NCBI GenBank assembly: GCA_003569185.1
Contig: BGOJ01000001.1
Span: 190,557-254,556, forward strand
DNA length: 64,000 bases
Direction: 5' to 3'
Origin: Candidatus Planktophila sp.
Lineage (GTDB): Bacteria > Actinomycetota > Actinomycetes > Nanopelagicales > Nanopelagicaceae
In this document: positions 35,539 to 44,763 of the stretch, in pieces
How the letters are laid out: each line of letters opens with the position of its first letter
Numbering within the stretch: the stretch's first letter is position 1
Made by a program: the position numbers and the translations under genes
The notes under the pieces: model-generated
Database searches by the model: none
What the model was told of the DNA's origin: nothing
Seen by the model: only the letters and a program-made list of their open reading frames with translations

Positions 35539-36453
35539 GTGGCTAGAGGCGGCGGTAATCGTTCGCGGCTGCTACTAATTCTCTTACTAGTTTCATCCCT
35601 TTTTCTTATTACCTTAGATCTGCGCGGCGTAAATCTTGCTGGCTCAATCAGATCTGGCGTTGCCACCGTATTTTCACCAGTTGAAAATCTCTTCTCAAAG
35701 TTGTTTTCACCAATTGGCAACTTTGCCTCAGATTTTCGAAATTTCGGACAATCCAAATCCAAAATTAAGCAGTTAGAAAAAGAGGTTGATTTACTTAAAT
35801 CTAAAGATGTCCTAGATGAGGATCTAGTAGGACAGTTAAGTCAATTAAAAAATGTTTTAGATTTAGCAGGCCGCGGTGGATATAAGGTAGTAGCTGCCAA
35901 GGTAATTAATCGAGGATCATCGGCAACTTTCAAACAAACGCTCACAATTGATGTTGGTAGCAATGATGGTGTTTCAAAAAGTATGACGGTAATTTCCGAT
36001 GGTGGTTTAGTAGGTGTCGTAAAGAGTGTTAGCGCAAATAGTTCAATTGTCTTATTAATGAGTGATCCAACATTTAAGATCGGTGTTCGAATTGCAGGTA
36101 CACAAGGAATTGGTGTGGTCTCTGGTCAAGGTGGAAATAAGTATTTACTTCAATTATTAGATGCAACTGGTGAGATAAAGGTTGGCGATGTTTTAGTTGC
36201 TAGAGGTAGTGAGGGTGGGCGGCCATTTGTACCGGGCGTACCAGTTGGAACAGTAACTTCAGTGCAAAGTAATGCTTCATCCATTACGCAAAACGCTGAT
36301 GTAGAGGGTTTAAGTAATTTAGATCGAATTGGCGTGGTGGCAGTTGTAGTTTCAGCTCCTAAGCAAGATCCACGAGATTCTTTGATTCCAAAACCTGCGC
36401 CAACAGTTACAGTTTTTGTTACCCCAACACCAAGCCCATCAGCAAGTAAGTAA
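35539..36453 (+). CDS. mreC: Rod-shape-determining protein MreC
   Basis: Bitopic scaffold linking MreB to the wall-synthesis enzymes. 304 aa: membrane segment at about 10-29, a coiled coil (about 68-100, SKSKIKQLEKEVDLLKSK), then the periplasmic-side double beta-barrel region with IDVGSNDGVSKSM and a Pro/Thr/Ser-rich tail. Start is GTG at 35539 with AAGGGAG upstream. It lies 23 nt after mreB and 5 nt before mreD. Confidence 0.92.
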   Translation: MARGGGNRSRLLLILLLVSSLFLITLDLRGVNLAGSIRSGVATVFSPVENLFSKLFSPIGNFASDFRNFGQSKSKIKQLEKEVDLLKSKDVLDEDLVGQLSQLKNVLDLAGRGGYKVVAAKVINRGSSATFKQTLTIDVGSNDGVSKSMTVISDGGLVGVVKSVSANSSIVLLMSDPTFKIGVRIAGTQGIGVVSGQGGNKYLLQLLDATGEIKVGDVLVARGSEGGRPFVPGVPVGTVTSVQSNASSITQNADVEGLSNLDRIGVVAVVVSAPKQDPRDSLIPKPAPTVTVFVTPTPSPSASK

Positions 36454-36458
36454 TCAGT

Positions 36459-36980
36459 ATGAGCAGGATTAGAGTTTTAAACACCAGTATTTTCTTATTT
36501 GCAATTTTCTTACTCCAAGAAACAGTAGTTTCTCGCATCAATTTTCCAATTAATGGCTTCTCCTTGTATCTAGCTGCATTAATGGTTTTGTTATCTCTAG
36601 AGGATAGAAATGGCGCATTGGTCTTTGGTTTTATCGGTGGCTTGATCATGGATTTATCAGCTGCGGCAGATACGCCGTTTGGGCAGTGGGCTTTGGTATT
36701 AACTGCGATTGGGTATCTCTTCTCCGTAAATAAAGAAAGTATTGGTGATTTCACCGATTCACCAATTGTATTTATTGTATTTATCAGTTTAGCTTCGGCG
36801 CTTTCTTTAGTTTTATTCTTAGTAATAGGCGCGATGCTAGGACAAGAAAATGGCACCTTCACCCATGCCATATCAATTATCTTTGCAAACACTCTTTGGA
36901 GCTTCCTAATAACACCACTCTTCCTGCCATTAATAATTAAGACCAGAACAGCACTGCTTAGTAATCGAGAGCGTGCATGA
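36459..36980 (+). CDS. mreD: Rod-shape-determining protein MreD
   Basis: 173-aa integral membrane partner of MreC, with about five hydrophobic segments and the family features FLLQETVVSRI (near 17-27) and GFIGGLIMDLSAAADTPFGQ (near 59-78). Its stop codon overlaps the PBP2 start (ATGA). Assignment rests on this pattern and on position in the operon. Confidence 0.88.
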   Translation: MSRIRVLNTSIFLFAIFLLQETVVSRINFPINGFSLYLAALMVLLSLEDRNGALVFGFIGGLIMDLSAAADTPFGQWALVLTAIGYLFSVNKESIGDFTDSPIVFIVFISLASALSLVLFLVIGAMLGQENGTFTHAISIIFANTLWSFLITPLFLPLIIKTRTALLSNRERA

Positions 36981-39097
36981 GTCTTAGATCTAAAGTTAAC
37001 TTAATCATCTTTCAAACATTAGTTTTTTCTTTGATGTTCGCCTTATTTGGCAGACTTTTCTATTTGCAGGTTTTAGAAAGTGATAAGTATCAGGATGCGG
37101 CAATAAGTATTCAAAGCCGAGATGTAGTAACCCCAGCTGTTCGTGGCGCAATCACTGATATCAATGGCACACCTATGGTGGTGGATCTGCCAGGTCTTGT
37201 GGTTTCTATCAACCGAATTGAGATTGATAAGCAACCAGATAAGGGCGTTAAGGTTCTAGCTCAAGTAGCAAATCTATTTAAGCTTGAGTATTCAGATATT
37301 TATCAACGAACTAGGTTGTGTGGTGAGCTACCTAAAGACAACCGTGCCGGATGTTGGAATGGAACTAGATATCAACCAATTCCATTAGTTGGAGGAGCTT
37401 CTCAAGATTTAGCATTAAAGATTATGGAGAATGCTGATCTTTACCCAGGGGTTGAGGTGCAATCAGTTCCGATTAGAAGTTATCCATCACTTGAGGGTGA
37501 AAATGTTGCACATGTCCTAGGTTATGTGGGATCGGTAACTGATGAGGATTTAAAGAACCCGGAAATTAATTACTATCGTAATGAGGTAGTTGGTAAAACT
37601 GGACTTGAAACTAAATACAACCAGTACTTACGTGGTACACCTGGTGTTCGGACCTTTTTAGTTAACCGCAAAGAGGTTGTCACCAAGCAGAACAAGAATA
37701 TTTCAGCGATTGCTGGAAATAACTTGATAACAAATATTGATGCCAAACTTCAAGCAGGTGTTGAGCGATCACTTGAGGCTGCCGTTAAACGAGCGCGTGC
37801 ATCTGGATACCGTGGTGATTCAGGGGCTGCAATTGTTTTAGAGATTAAAACTGGTCGGGTATTAGCCATGGCTTCATACCCAACTTATGACCCAGCAATT
37901 TGGCAAAAAGGTTTAACAGTTAAACAGGCAGAGGATTTATTTAGCGAGACAAAGGGCGTGCCAGCATTATCTAGACCACTGCAAGGTTTATTTGCACCCG
38001 CCTCTACATTTAAATCTGTTTCAGTAGTTGCTGCCGCAGCTGCTGGTTACTCATTAAATGCCACCTACAACTGCCCAGCCACAGTTGAGATTGGAAATCG
38101 AACCTTTAAAAACTTCGACAGCATCGCTGCTGGTCGAATTCCATTAGATGTTGGTCTTGCTATCTCCTGTGACTCACTTTGGTATCAGATTTCCTATGAT
38201 GAATGGGTTAGAGATGGCGGTTTAAAACCTAAATCTTCCGCAAATGATTACTTCTTTAAAGCAGCTAAAGATTTTGGCGTTGGGCTTTTAACAGGGATTG
38301 ATCTACCAAGTGAATTGAAGGGCAGATTGCCAGATCGGCAATGGAAGCAAAATTGGTATGAGCAAAATAAGGATTTTTACTGCAACTATAAGGATCGGGC
38401 AAAGAAGCAGGATTTAACTGCATACTTAATTGAGATTGCCCGGGAAAATTGCATTGATGGCAACAAGGTAAGAGCAGGAGATGCGGTTAACTTCTCAATT
38501 GGCCAAGGCGATACCTTGGTAACACCACTTCGACTTGCCCAAATTTATGCAGCGATTGCAAATAATGGAACTTATTACAAACCACAGGTAGCACGGGCAA
38601 TTGTTGATGTTGATGGAAAGTTAGTTAAAGAGTTTAAGCCAGAGGTGGCAGATACCATCAAAGCTGAACAAAGCACTTGGGATTTTCTCCACCGTGGCTT
38701 AAGAATGGTTGTTACCAGAGGAACTGCAGCTGGAGTATTTTCAGGTTTTCCAGTTGAGGTCAGTGGTAAAACTGGAACTGCGCAGGTATTTGGAAAAAAT
38801 CCAAATGGCAGTGCAAAGGATGACACCTCATGGTTTGCATCCTATGGACCAACAAATGATCCACAGTATGCAGTTGTAATGATGGTTAGCCAAGGAGGAT
38901 TTGGAGCTTCAACCTCTGGTCTTGGCGTGAGAAATATTTATGAGACATTGTTTGGAGTAAGTGGAAATAAGGTAAATCCTGAAAAAGCAATCTTTCCAAA
39001 TGGTGTGCCAAGTACAATTGCAAAGGTTGATTTAAAAAAGGTGGCAGCCAAAGTAGATTTAACTGGCGTTAAAGTTGGCGGGGTGAAGTTAAAGTGA
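36977..39097 (+). CDS. mrdA: Penicillin-binding protein 2, elongasome transpeptidase
   Basis: Class B PBP that cross-links peptidoglycan during elongation with RodA. 706 aa: N-terminal membrane anchor (about 10-30), dimerisation/pedestal domain with GRLFYLQVLES and VVGKTGLETKYNQYLRG (about 206-222), and a transpeptidase domain with SxxK in APASTFKSV (near 342), SCD in place of the SxN triad (near 397) and KTGTAQVFG (near 599). AISCDSLWYQ is the usual PBP2-type second motif. Coupled to both mreD and rodA by 4-nt overlaps. Confidence 0.93.
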   Translation: MSLRSKVNLIIFQTLVFSLMFALFGRLFYLQVLESDKYQDAAISIQSRDVVTPAVRGAITDINGTPMVVDLPGLVVSINRIEIDKQPDKGVKVLAQVANLFKLEYSDIYQRTRLCGELPKDNRAGCWNGTRYQPIPLVGGASQDLALKIMENADLYPGVEVQSVPIRSYPSLEGENVAHVLGYVGSVTDEDLKNPEINYYRNEVVGKTGLETKYNQYLRGTPGVRTFLVNRKEVVTKQNKNISAIAGNNLITNIDAKLQAGVERSLEAAVKRARASGYRGDSGAAIVLEIKTGRVLAMASYPTYDPAIWQKGLTVKQAEDLFSETKGVPALSRPLQGLFAPASTFKSVSVVAAAAAGYSLNATYNCPATVEIGNRTFKNFDSIAAGRIPLDVGLAISCDSLWYQISYDEWVRDGGLKPKSSANDYFFKAAKDFGVGLLTGIDLPSELKGRLPDRQWKQNWYEQNKDFYCNYKDRAKKQDLTAYLIEIARENCIDGNKVRAGDAVNFSIGQGDTLVTPLRLAQIYAAIANNGTYYKPQVARAIVDVDGKLVKEFKPEVADTIKAEQSTWDFLHRGLRMVVTRGTAAGVFSGFPVEVSGKTGTAQVFGKNPNGSAKDDTSWFASYGPTNDPQYAVVMMVSQGGFGASTSGLGVRNIYETLFGVSGNKVNPEKAIFPNGVPSTIAKVDLKKVAAKVDLTGVKVGGVKLK

Positions 39098-40238
39098 GTT
39101 TAAATGTTAGGTATCGACGTCCGGCAACTAGTAGCTTTGGCAACTTTGATAAGTTGCTTACCTTCGCAGTGGCAGGCCTACTTTTAATTGGCACAATGCT
39201 GGTTTATGCGGGAACTAGAGAGTGGTTTCGCTCCTACGGATTAGATCCTGAGTATTACTTTAAGCGCCACACCTTAAATATCATCATTGGTGGCTTGCTT
39301 GCATATGGAACAACTTTGATTGATTACCGGCTATTACGTGCTTACACACCAATTGTTTGGTTGCGGCGGTAATTGGCTTAATCATTGTATTAATCCCAGG
39401 ACTAGGTTCTGAGATAAATGGAGCCCAGGCTTGGATCTCACTTCCTGGTGGCTTTCAATTACAGCCTGCTGAATTAGCAAAGATTGCAATTATTGTTGGA
39501 ATGGCGATGATCCTGGCAGATCGTGAGCAAAGTGATAAAGATCCAACTGATCTAGATGTTGTAAAGGCATTGGCAATTGCTGCTGTTCCAGTTTTATTAA
39601 TTGTGGCCCAACCAGATCTTGGAACTGTATTAATCATTTCAGCTGCGGTTGTGGCAATGATTGGCGCATCAGGTGCTCCTGCACGCTGGGTTATTGGTCT
39701 GTTACTTGCAGCAATTGTGGGCGTCTTTGCCGCTGTTCAAACTGGGGCAGTTAGCTCCTACCAAGTAGCACGTCTGCAATCATTTGTTGATCCATCTGCA
39801 GATCCGCAAGCAACTGGTTACCAATTACGTCAATCAAGAATCACTATTGGCTCTGGTGGCTTATTAGGTAAAGGCTTATTTGAAGGTCCGCAAACAAATG
39901 GACGATTTGTGCCAGAGCAGCAGACTGACTTTATTTTTACAGTTGCCGGTGAGGAGTTGGGCTTTGTTGGCTGTTCAATAATTTTACTTCTTTATATTCT
40001 CTTCTTTATTAGGGCTTTTGCAATCTGCCGGCGCAGCAGTGATTTATTTGGCAGATTAGTTTGTATTGGTGTTATAGCTTGGTTTGCATTTCAGACCTTT
40101 GAAAATATCGGTATGACTATGGGATTAATGCCAATGACTGGTGTGCCATTACCATTTTTGTCATATGGTGGATCATCAATGTTTGCTAATTTAATTGGTG
40201 TTGGACTACTTCAGAATGTCCACGCAAGAAGCCGATAA
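39094..40238 (+). pseudogene. rodA: RodA peptidoglycan glycosyltransferase, interrupted by a -1 frameshift
   Basis: SEDS-family membrane polymerase partner of PBP2. The first frame (GTG at 39094) covers about 90 residues with membrane segments and ends at 39372 after RAYTPIVWL. The second frame continues with AAVIGLIIVLIPGLGSEING and the SEDS signature AQAWISLPGGFQLQPAELAK, then VPEQQTDFIFTVAGEELGFVG and PLPFLSYGGSSM to the stop at 40238. One T lost at 39361-39362 (TTG for TTTG) restores W-F-A-A-V-I. All conserved blocks are intact across the two frames, so a sequence error is more likely than real loss, since mrdA and mreBCD are intact. Confidence 0.93.
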
Positions 40239-40392
40239 CACGCTTAATTTGCGCTTAGTTGGCAGTTCCTCCGCCTTTCTGCGATACTTACGCCACGCAA
40301 TCAGCGCGAGGATAAAGATCCAACGCCGCGATAGCGTCGATATTTTTAGCAAGTTAATTAACCAGATTAATTAAAAAAAGTATTGAAAGAGA

Positions 40393-40410
40393 TACTGCAA
40401 AACTGCAGTA
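40393..40410 (+). other. Hairpin in the leader of the RNase E/G gene
   Basis: TACTGCA (40393-40399) and TGCAGTA (40404-40410) make a perfect 7-bp stem with an AAAC loop, followed by ATTAATTTTT, 29 nt before the start codon. It could be a weak terminator or a leader hairpin for autoregulation, as known for RNase E in enterobacteria; here this is only inference. The 200-base spacer after rodA has no ORF of note. Confidence 0.35.
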
Positions 40411-40438
40411 ATTAATTTTTGAAAAGGATTTGATTTAT

Positions 40439-42508
40439 ATGGCCGATGAGCCTAAAGCACCACGTAAACGCGCTGCCAAAAAGGCAGTAGATGGCGAAAG
40501 TAAGAAAGTAAGTAAAAAAGCCGCCGCTATTCCAGTTCCATTATTCCAAGCTGCGCCAACAACTAAAACTACCAAGGTGGCAAAAACTGCCAAGGTTGAA
40601 AAAGCTGAGCCAGTTGCTGCAAGCGCAAGTGATGAGAATGAAAAAGAAGAGTTTCGCCGCCGTCGCCGCAGAGGTGGCAGAGGTAGAAGGCGAAATGGCA
40701 AAGAGGGTTCTGAAACAGATGAGAGCTCTGCAACTGAAGAGTTAGAAGAGACAACCGATTCTGATGGTGTAACCCATAAACGCCGACGACGCCGTAGAGC
40801 CCGTGGTGAGGGTGTAACACCAGGTGAAACCATTGAAGAAGATGGCGTACTAACTGTTGTAAAGGTTAGACCGGTTCGAGTTCGTGAGGCACGTCCTGAA
40901 ACTCGTAAATTTGAAAGACGAGATCGCAATCGCTTTGAGCGACCAGATCGCAGAGAGCGACGTGATTTCACCCGCAAACGCGGAACGGTAATTACTGAGT
41001 CAGAGTTTTTAGCTCGCCGTGAAGCAGTTGAGAGAACCATGTTGGTTCGCCAAATTGCAGATCGAACACAGATTGCCATCATTGAAGATGATGTAATGGT
41101 TGAGCATTATGTAAACCGTAATAGCAATATTTCCTATGTTGGTAACGTCTATCTAGGTAAGGTACAAAACGTACTGCCTTCGATGGAGGCTGCTTTCGTT
41201 GATATTGGTAAGGGACGAAATGCTGTTCTTTACGCTGGTGAAGTTAATTGGGATGCACATGGTTTATCAGATACTGCGCCACGAAAGATTGAACATGTAT
41301 TAAAGAGTGGACAATCTGTTTTAGTTCAGGTTACCAAGGATCCAATTGGTCAAAAGGGTGCCAGATTAACCTCACAGATTTCCCTGCCTGGTCGCTACTT
41401 AGTTTATGTACCAGGTGGTGGCATGAGTGGAATCTCAAGAAGATTGCCAGATAATGAACGAAATCGCTTAAAGGGAATTTTAAAGAATTTAATTCCAGAG
41501 CAAGCTGGTGTAATTATTCGAACTGCAGCTGAGGGTGCGCCAGAGGCTGAGTTAGAAAGAGATGTAACTCGTCTTAAAGCGCAATGGGATGATATTGAAA
41601 AGAAAGCAAATGAGTCCGGCACATCAGCGCCATCACTTTTATATGGTGAGCCAGATCTAACTGTTCGAGTTATCCGCGATATCTTCAATGAAGATTTCAA
41701 TAAGATGTTAGTTCAAGGTGATCAAGCTTGGGATGATATTCAAAACTATATTGGTCATATCGCCCCAGAGCTTGCTAGCAAAATTGAAAAGTGGGTAGGA
41801 CCTCGTGATCTATTTGCAGAAAACCGCGTAGAGGAGCAGTTAGCCAAAGCATTTGATCGCAAGGTTTACCTGCCATCAGGTGGTTCATTAGTTATTGATC
41901 GCACCGAAGCGATGATTGTTATCGATGTTAACACCGGTAAATTCATTGGTAAGGGCGGCAACCTGGAAGAGACCGTTACTAAGAACAACTTAGAGGCGGC
42001 TGAAGAGATTGCTCGTCAACTGCGCCTTCGGGATATGGGCGGAATTATCGTGATCGACTTCATTGATATGACACTGGAATCAAATCGAGAGTTAGTACTT
42101 CGCAGATTAGTTGAGTGTTTAGGTCGAGATCGCACCAAGCACCAAGTTGCTGAAGTTACCTCACTAGGTTTAGTGCAGATGACTAGAAAACGAGTTGGCC
42201 AAGGATTAATTGAGGCTTTCTCAACAACTTGTGAGAGTTGTGGTGGTCGTGGAATTCATATTCATAGTGAGCCAGTTAAAAAGGTAGCTCTTGAAAAAGA
42301 TATGGAGCAGCGCTACTCAAAAACTAGCAAAGCTAATGCGGATGAGGATTTATCAGATGATGAAGATAAATCAACAGATGAAGATTCAGATCATGAGCCA
42401 ATTGATAATTCAAATGAAGTTGAGCAAGTAGTTGAAACACCTGCAGCACCTGCTGGCCGTCGAAAAGGTCGTCGGGCTGTGAGCACTGGGGTAATTTCAA
42501 CCAACTAA
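40439..42508 (+). CDS. rne: Ribonuclease E/G
   Basis: Endoribonuclease for mRNA decay and rRNA/tRNA processing. 689 aa from the ATG at 40439; AAGGA is 10 nt upstream, and a TTG at 40430 would be only 1 nt from it. The N-terminal 180 residues are a charged, low-complexity extension (FRRRRRRGGRGRRRNGK; KRRRRRRARGEG), typical of actinobacterial RNase E. Then the S1 domain (SNISYVGNVYLGKVQNVLPS), catalytic DNase I-like part with IDVNTGKFIGKGGNLEET, IIVIDFIDM and the zinc-link CESCGGRG (near 600). The tail is acidic. Next come rplU-rpmA. Confidence 0.94.
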   Translation: MADEPKAPRKRAAKKAVDGESKKVSKKAAAIPVPLFQAAPTTKTTKVAKTAKVEKAEPVAASASDENEKEEFRRRRRRGGRGRRRNGKEGSETDESSATEELEETTDSDGVTHKRRRRRRARGEGVTPGETIEEDGVLTVVKVRPVRVREARPETRKFERRDRNRFERPDRRERRDFTRKRGTVITESEFLARREAVERTMLVRQIADRTQIAIIEDDVMVEHYVNRNSNISYVGNVYLGKVQNVLPSMEAAFVDIGKGRNAVLYAGEVNWDAHGLSDTAPRKIEHVLKSGQSVLVQVTKDPIGQKGARLTSQISLPGRYLVYVPGGGMSGISRRLPDNERNRLKGILKNLIPEQAGVIIRTAAEGAPEAELERDVTRLKAQWDDIEKKANESGTSAPSLLYGEPDLTVRVIRDIFNEDFNKMLVQGDQAWDDIQNYIGHIAPELASKIEKWVGPRDLFAENRVEEQLAKAFDRKVYLPSGGSLVIDRTEAMIVIDVNTGKFIGKGGNLEETVTKNNLEAAEEIARQLRLRDMGGIIVIDFIDMTLESNRELVLRRLVECLGRDRTKHQVAEVTSLGLVQMTRKRVGQGLIEAFSTTCESCGGRGIHIHSEPVKKVALEKDMEQRYSKTSKANADEDLSDDEDKSTDEDSDHEPIDNSNEVEQVVETPAAPAGRRKGRRAVSTGVISTN

Positions 42509-42518
42509 TCAAGTGAAT

Positions 42519-42547
42519 TTGACCAAGGGTGGATCAATCTCTACCCT
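42519..42547 (+). promoter_or_regulatory. Promoter of rplU-rpmA
   Basis: TTGACC (42519-42524) and TACCCT (42542-42547) are separated by 17 bp, a near-consensus spacing. It lies 60 bases before the rplU start and just after the rne stop, so the ribosomal-protein pair has its own transcript. Confidence 0.65.
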
Positions 42548-42552
42548 TATCC

Positions 42553-42584
42553 ACCTAGCCAGATTGGTAGTAATTGATCTAGGT
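42553..42584 (+). promoter_or_regulatory. Hairpin in the rplU leader, candidate L21-type autoregulatory site
   Basis: ACCTAG (42553-42558) pairs with CTAGGT (42579-42584), enclosing CCAGATTGGT-like text, within the short untranslated leader between the promoter and the GTG of rplU. L21 leaders with regulatory stems exist in Firmicutes; similarity in role is inference. Confidence 0.35.
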
Positions 42585-42607
42585 TAATAACGAGCAAGGA
42601 GTTAACG

Positions 42608-42916
42608 GTGTACGCGATTGTTAAAGCAGGCGGACGACAAGAGAAGGTTTCAGTTGGTGAAACTCTTGTTGTTGATCGCATTGATGCTGCCGTTGGCGCT
42701 TCCGTAACTTTTCCAGCAGTACTTCTAGTTGATGGCGCAGATGTTATGGCTGATCCAAAAGCTTTAGCCTCTGTCAAAGTAACTGGTGAAATATTAGCTG
42801 AGCAAAAAGGTCCAAAGATTGCGATCCTTCGTTACAAGAGCAAAACTGGATATCGTCGGCGTCAAGGATTTCGTTCAAAATTAACTCGTGTAAAAATAAC
42901 TGGAATTAACAAGTAA
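42608..42916 (+). CDS. rplU: 50S ribosomal protein L21
   Basis: 102 aa with the L21 N-terminus YAIVKAGGRQEKVSVGE and the C-terminal LRYKSKTGYRRRQGFRSK, where the family signature lies. The start is GTG at 42608, with AAGGAG at a good distance. Followed by rpmA after 26 nt, then by a terminator. Confidence 0.97.
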   Translation: MYAIVKAGGRQEKVSVGETLVVDRIDAAVGASVTFPAVLLVDGADVMADPKALASVKVTGEILAEQKGPKIAILRYKSKTGYRRRQGFRSKLTRVKITGINK

Positions 42917-42942
42917 CTACTACTTAAGGCAGGTGAAAGCAG

Positions 42943-43197
42943 ATGGCAAGTAAAAAGGGTGTCTCCTCCACACGTAATGGTCGCGACTCAAATCCTCAGT
43001 ACCTTGGCATTAAAAGATTTGCTGGCCAGGTAGTTAAGGGCGGAGAGATCTTGGTTCGCCAACGCGGAACCTACTTCCACCCAGGTAAGAATGTTGGCAT
43101 CGGAAAAGATGACACATTATTTGCGCTGCAAGGTGGAGCAGTTGAGTTCGGTCGCGCTCGCGGTCGTCGCGTAGTAAATATCGTTCCAGCTTCATAA
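42943..43197 (+). CDS. rpmA: 50S ribosomal protein L27
   Basis: 84 aa with the mature N-terminus [20 protein letters not shown] and the family stretch [18 protein letters not shown]. It has no N-terminal presequence of the kind cleaved in Firmicutes. The AGGTGA before the ATG serves as Shine-Dalgarno. The intrinsic terminator 20 nt downstream closes the operon. Confidence 0.97.
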   Translation: MASKKGVSSTRNGRDSNPQYLGIKRFAGQVVKGGEILVRQRGTYFHPGKNVGIGKDDTLFALQGGAVEFGRARGRRVVNIVPAS

Positions 43198-43216
43198 TTT
43201 CAGCGGATTTAAATTT

Positions 43217-43247
43217 ATGGGTCCGCTAACTGCGGGCCCATTTTTAT
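43217..43247 (+). terminator. Rho-independent terminator after rpmA
   Basis: TGGGTCCGC (43218-43226) pairs with GCGGGCCCA (43232-43240) around TAACT, with one G-T pair, followed by TTTTTATTT. Confidence 0.93.
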
Positions 43248-43278
43248 TTGATTCAAAAGAGATGCGAAAGGAGATCCG

Positions 43279-44757
43279 ATGACAACCTTTGTTGATCGGG
43301 TTACCTTGCATGCCGATGCCGGAAAAGGTGGCGATGGCTGCGTCTCTGTTCACCGTGAGAAATTCAAACCATTAGGCGGTCCAGATGGTGGCAATGGTGG
43401 ACGTGGTGGCGACATTGTTTTAGTTGTTGATGCTGATGTAACAACCTTGTTGGATTTTCACCATTCACCACATCGAAAATCAACGGATGGCAAAAAAGGT
43501 GCTGGAGATTTTTGTAATGGCGCAGAAGGAAAAGACTTAATTTTGTCAGTTCCAAATGGAACTGTTGTTAAAGATGTTAGTGGCAACACAATTGCAGATC
43601 TTGTTGGATTTGGTACCAGATTTATGGCAGCACAAGGCGGCAAAGGTGGATTAGGCAATGCAGGTCTTGCTAACTCAAAGCGACGTGCACCAGGTTTTGC
43701 ACTCCTTGGTGAACCAGGGGAAAGTCGAACATTATTTTTAGAGCTTAAGAGCGTTGCCGATATTGGTTTAGTTGGTTATCCAAGTGCTGGAAAATCTTCT
43801 TTAATTGCCGCAATGTCTGCTGCCAGACCAAAGATTGCTGATTATCCATTTACTACCTTGGTTCCAAACTTAGGTGTTGTGCAAGCAGGTGAGACAAGGT
43901 TTACAGCTGCAGATGTGCCTGGATTAATTCCTGGCGCGAGTCAAGGAAAAGGTTTAGGACATGAGTTTTTAAGACATGTGGAGCGATGCGCAGCATTAGT
44001 ACATGTTTTAGATTGCGCAACACTTGAAACTGATCGAGATCCAGTTAAAGATTTTGATGTTATTGAAGAAGAGCTGAAAGAGTATGGCGGCTTGGCAGAT
44101 CGACCAAGAATTATTGCGTTAAACAAGATTGATATTCCAGATGGTAAAGCGATGGCAGACATGGTTCAGAAAACTTTAGAATCTCGCGGCTTTCCAGTAT
44201 TTCAAGTATCAGCTGCCTCACGTGAAGGTATGCAGGAATTAATTTATGCAATGGCGCAGATAATTCAAAAGGTGCGCAAGGCTCAGAAAGAGGAGCAGGT
44301 TGCCAGAATTGTGCTTCGACCTATTGCTGTTGATGACGCCGGCTTTGAAGTAATTGCAAATGCAGATGGCACCTTTAACATTACTGGTGATAAGCCAGAG
44401 CGATGGGTTAAACAAACTGATTTTGCAAATGCTGAAGCAATTGGTTATTTAGCAGATCGACTTGCTTCATATGGCATTGAAAAAGAGTTATTTAAAAAGG
44501 GTGCAAAGGCAGGGGATGAGGTAAGAATTGGTTTGGGTGATGAGGCGGTAATTTTTGATTGGGAGCCAAGTATTGAAGCTGGTGCTGAATTACTAGCTGG
44601 TGGTCCAAGAGGAGAGGATCTTCGACTTTCAACACCTTGGCGAATGGATTTATTAGAGGATGATATTGATCAATTAAGTGATGATGAGATTGAAATGCAG
44701 TGGGAGTACAACGTGGCAAATCCTAGAAATCCTCGAATTGATGAGGATGTTAAGTAA
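43279..44757 (+). CDS. obg: Obg GTPase (CgtA) with OCT domain
   Basis: GTPase active in 50S assembly and (p)ppGpp response. 492 aa in three parts: Gly-rich Obg fold (1-155, [18 protein letters not shown]), G domain with [10 protein letters not shown] (near 166), [10 protein letters not shown] (near 214) and NKIDIP (near 281), and a C-terminal OCT domain (about 345-425) with [16 protein letters not shown]-like text (here [16 protein letters not shown]). Followed by an acidic tail. AAAGGAG upstream of the ATG. It is separated from rpmA by a terminator. Confidence 0.95.
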   Translation: MTTFVDRVTLHADAGKGGDGCVSVHREKFKPLGGPDGGNGGRGGDIVLVVDADVTTLLDFHHSPHRKSTDGKKGAGDFCNGAEGKDLILSVPNGTVVKDVSGNTIADLVGFGTRFMAAQGGKGGLGNAGLANSKRRAPGFALLGEPGESRTLFLELKSVADIGLVGYPSAGKSSLIAAMSAARPKIADYPFTTLVPNLGVVQAGETRFTAADVPGLIPGASQGKGLGHEFLRHVERCAALVHVLDCATLETDRDPVKDFDVIEEELKEYGGLADRPRIIALNKIDIPDGKAMADMVQKTLESRGFPVFQVSAASREGMQELIYAMAQIIQKVRKAQKEEQVARIVLRPIAVDDAGFEVIANADGTFNITGDKPERWVKQTDFANAEAIGYLADRLASYGIEKELFKKGAKAGDEVRIGLGDEAVIFDWEPSIEAGAELLAGGPRGEDLRLSTPWRMDLLEDDIDQLSDDEIEMQWEYNVANPRNPRIDEDVK

Positions 44758-44763
44758 GCAGAT

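Noticed and set aside
40435-41082. 215-residue minus-strand frame opposite the N-terminal part of the RNase E/G gene
   Set aside because: Arg/Ser/Leu-rich, low complexity, produced by the repetitive charged codons of the real gene. No start context or motif.
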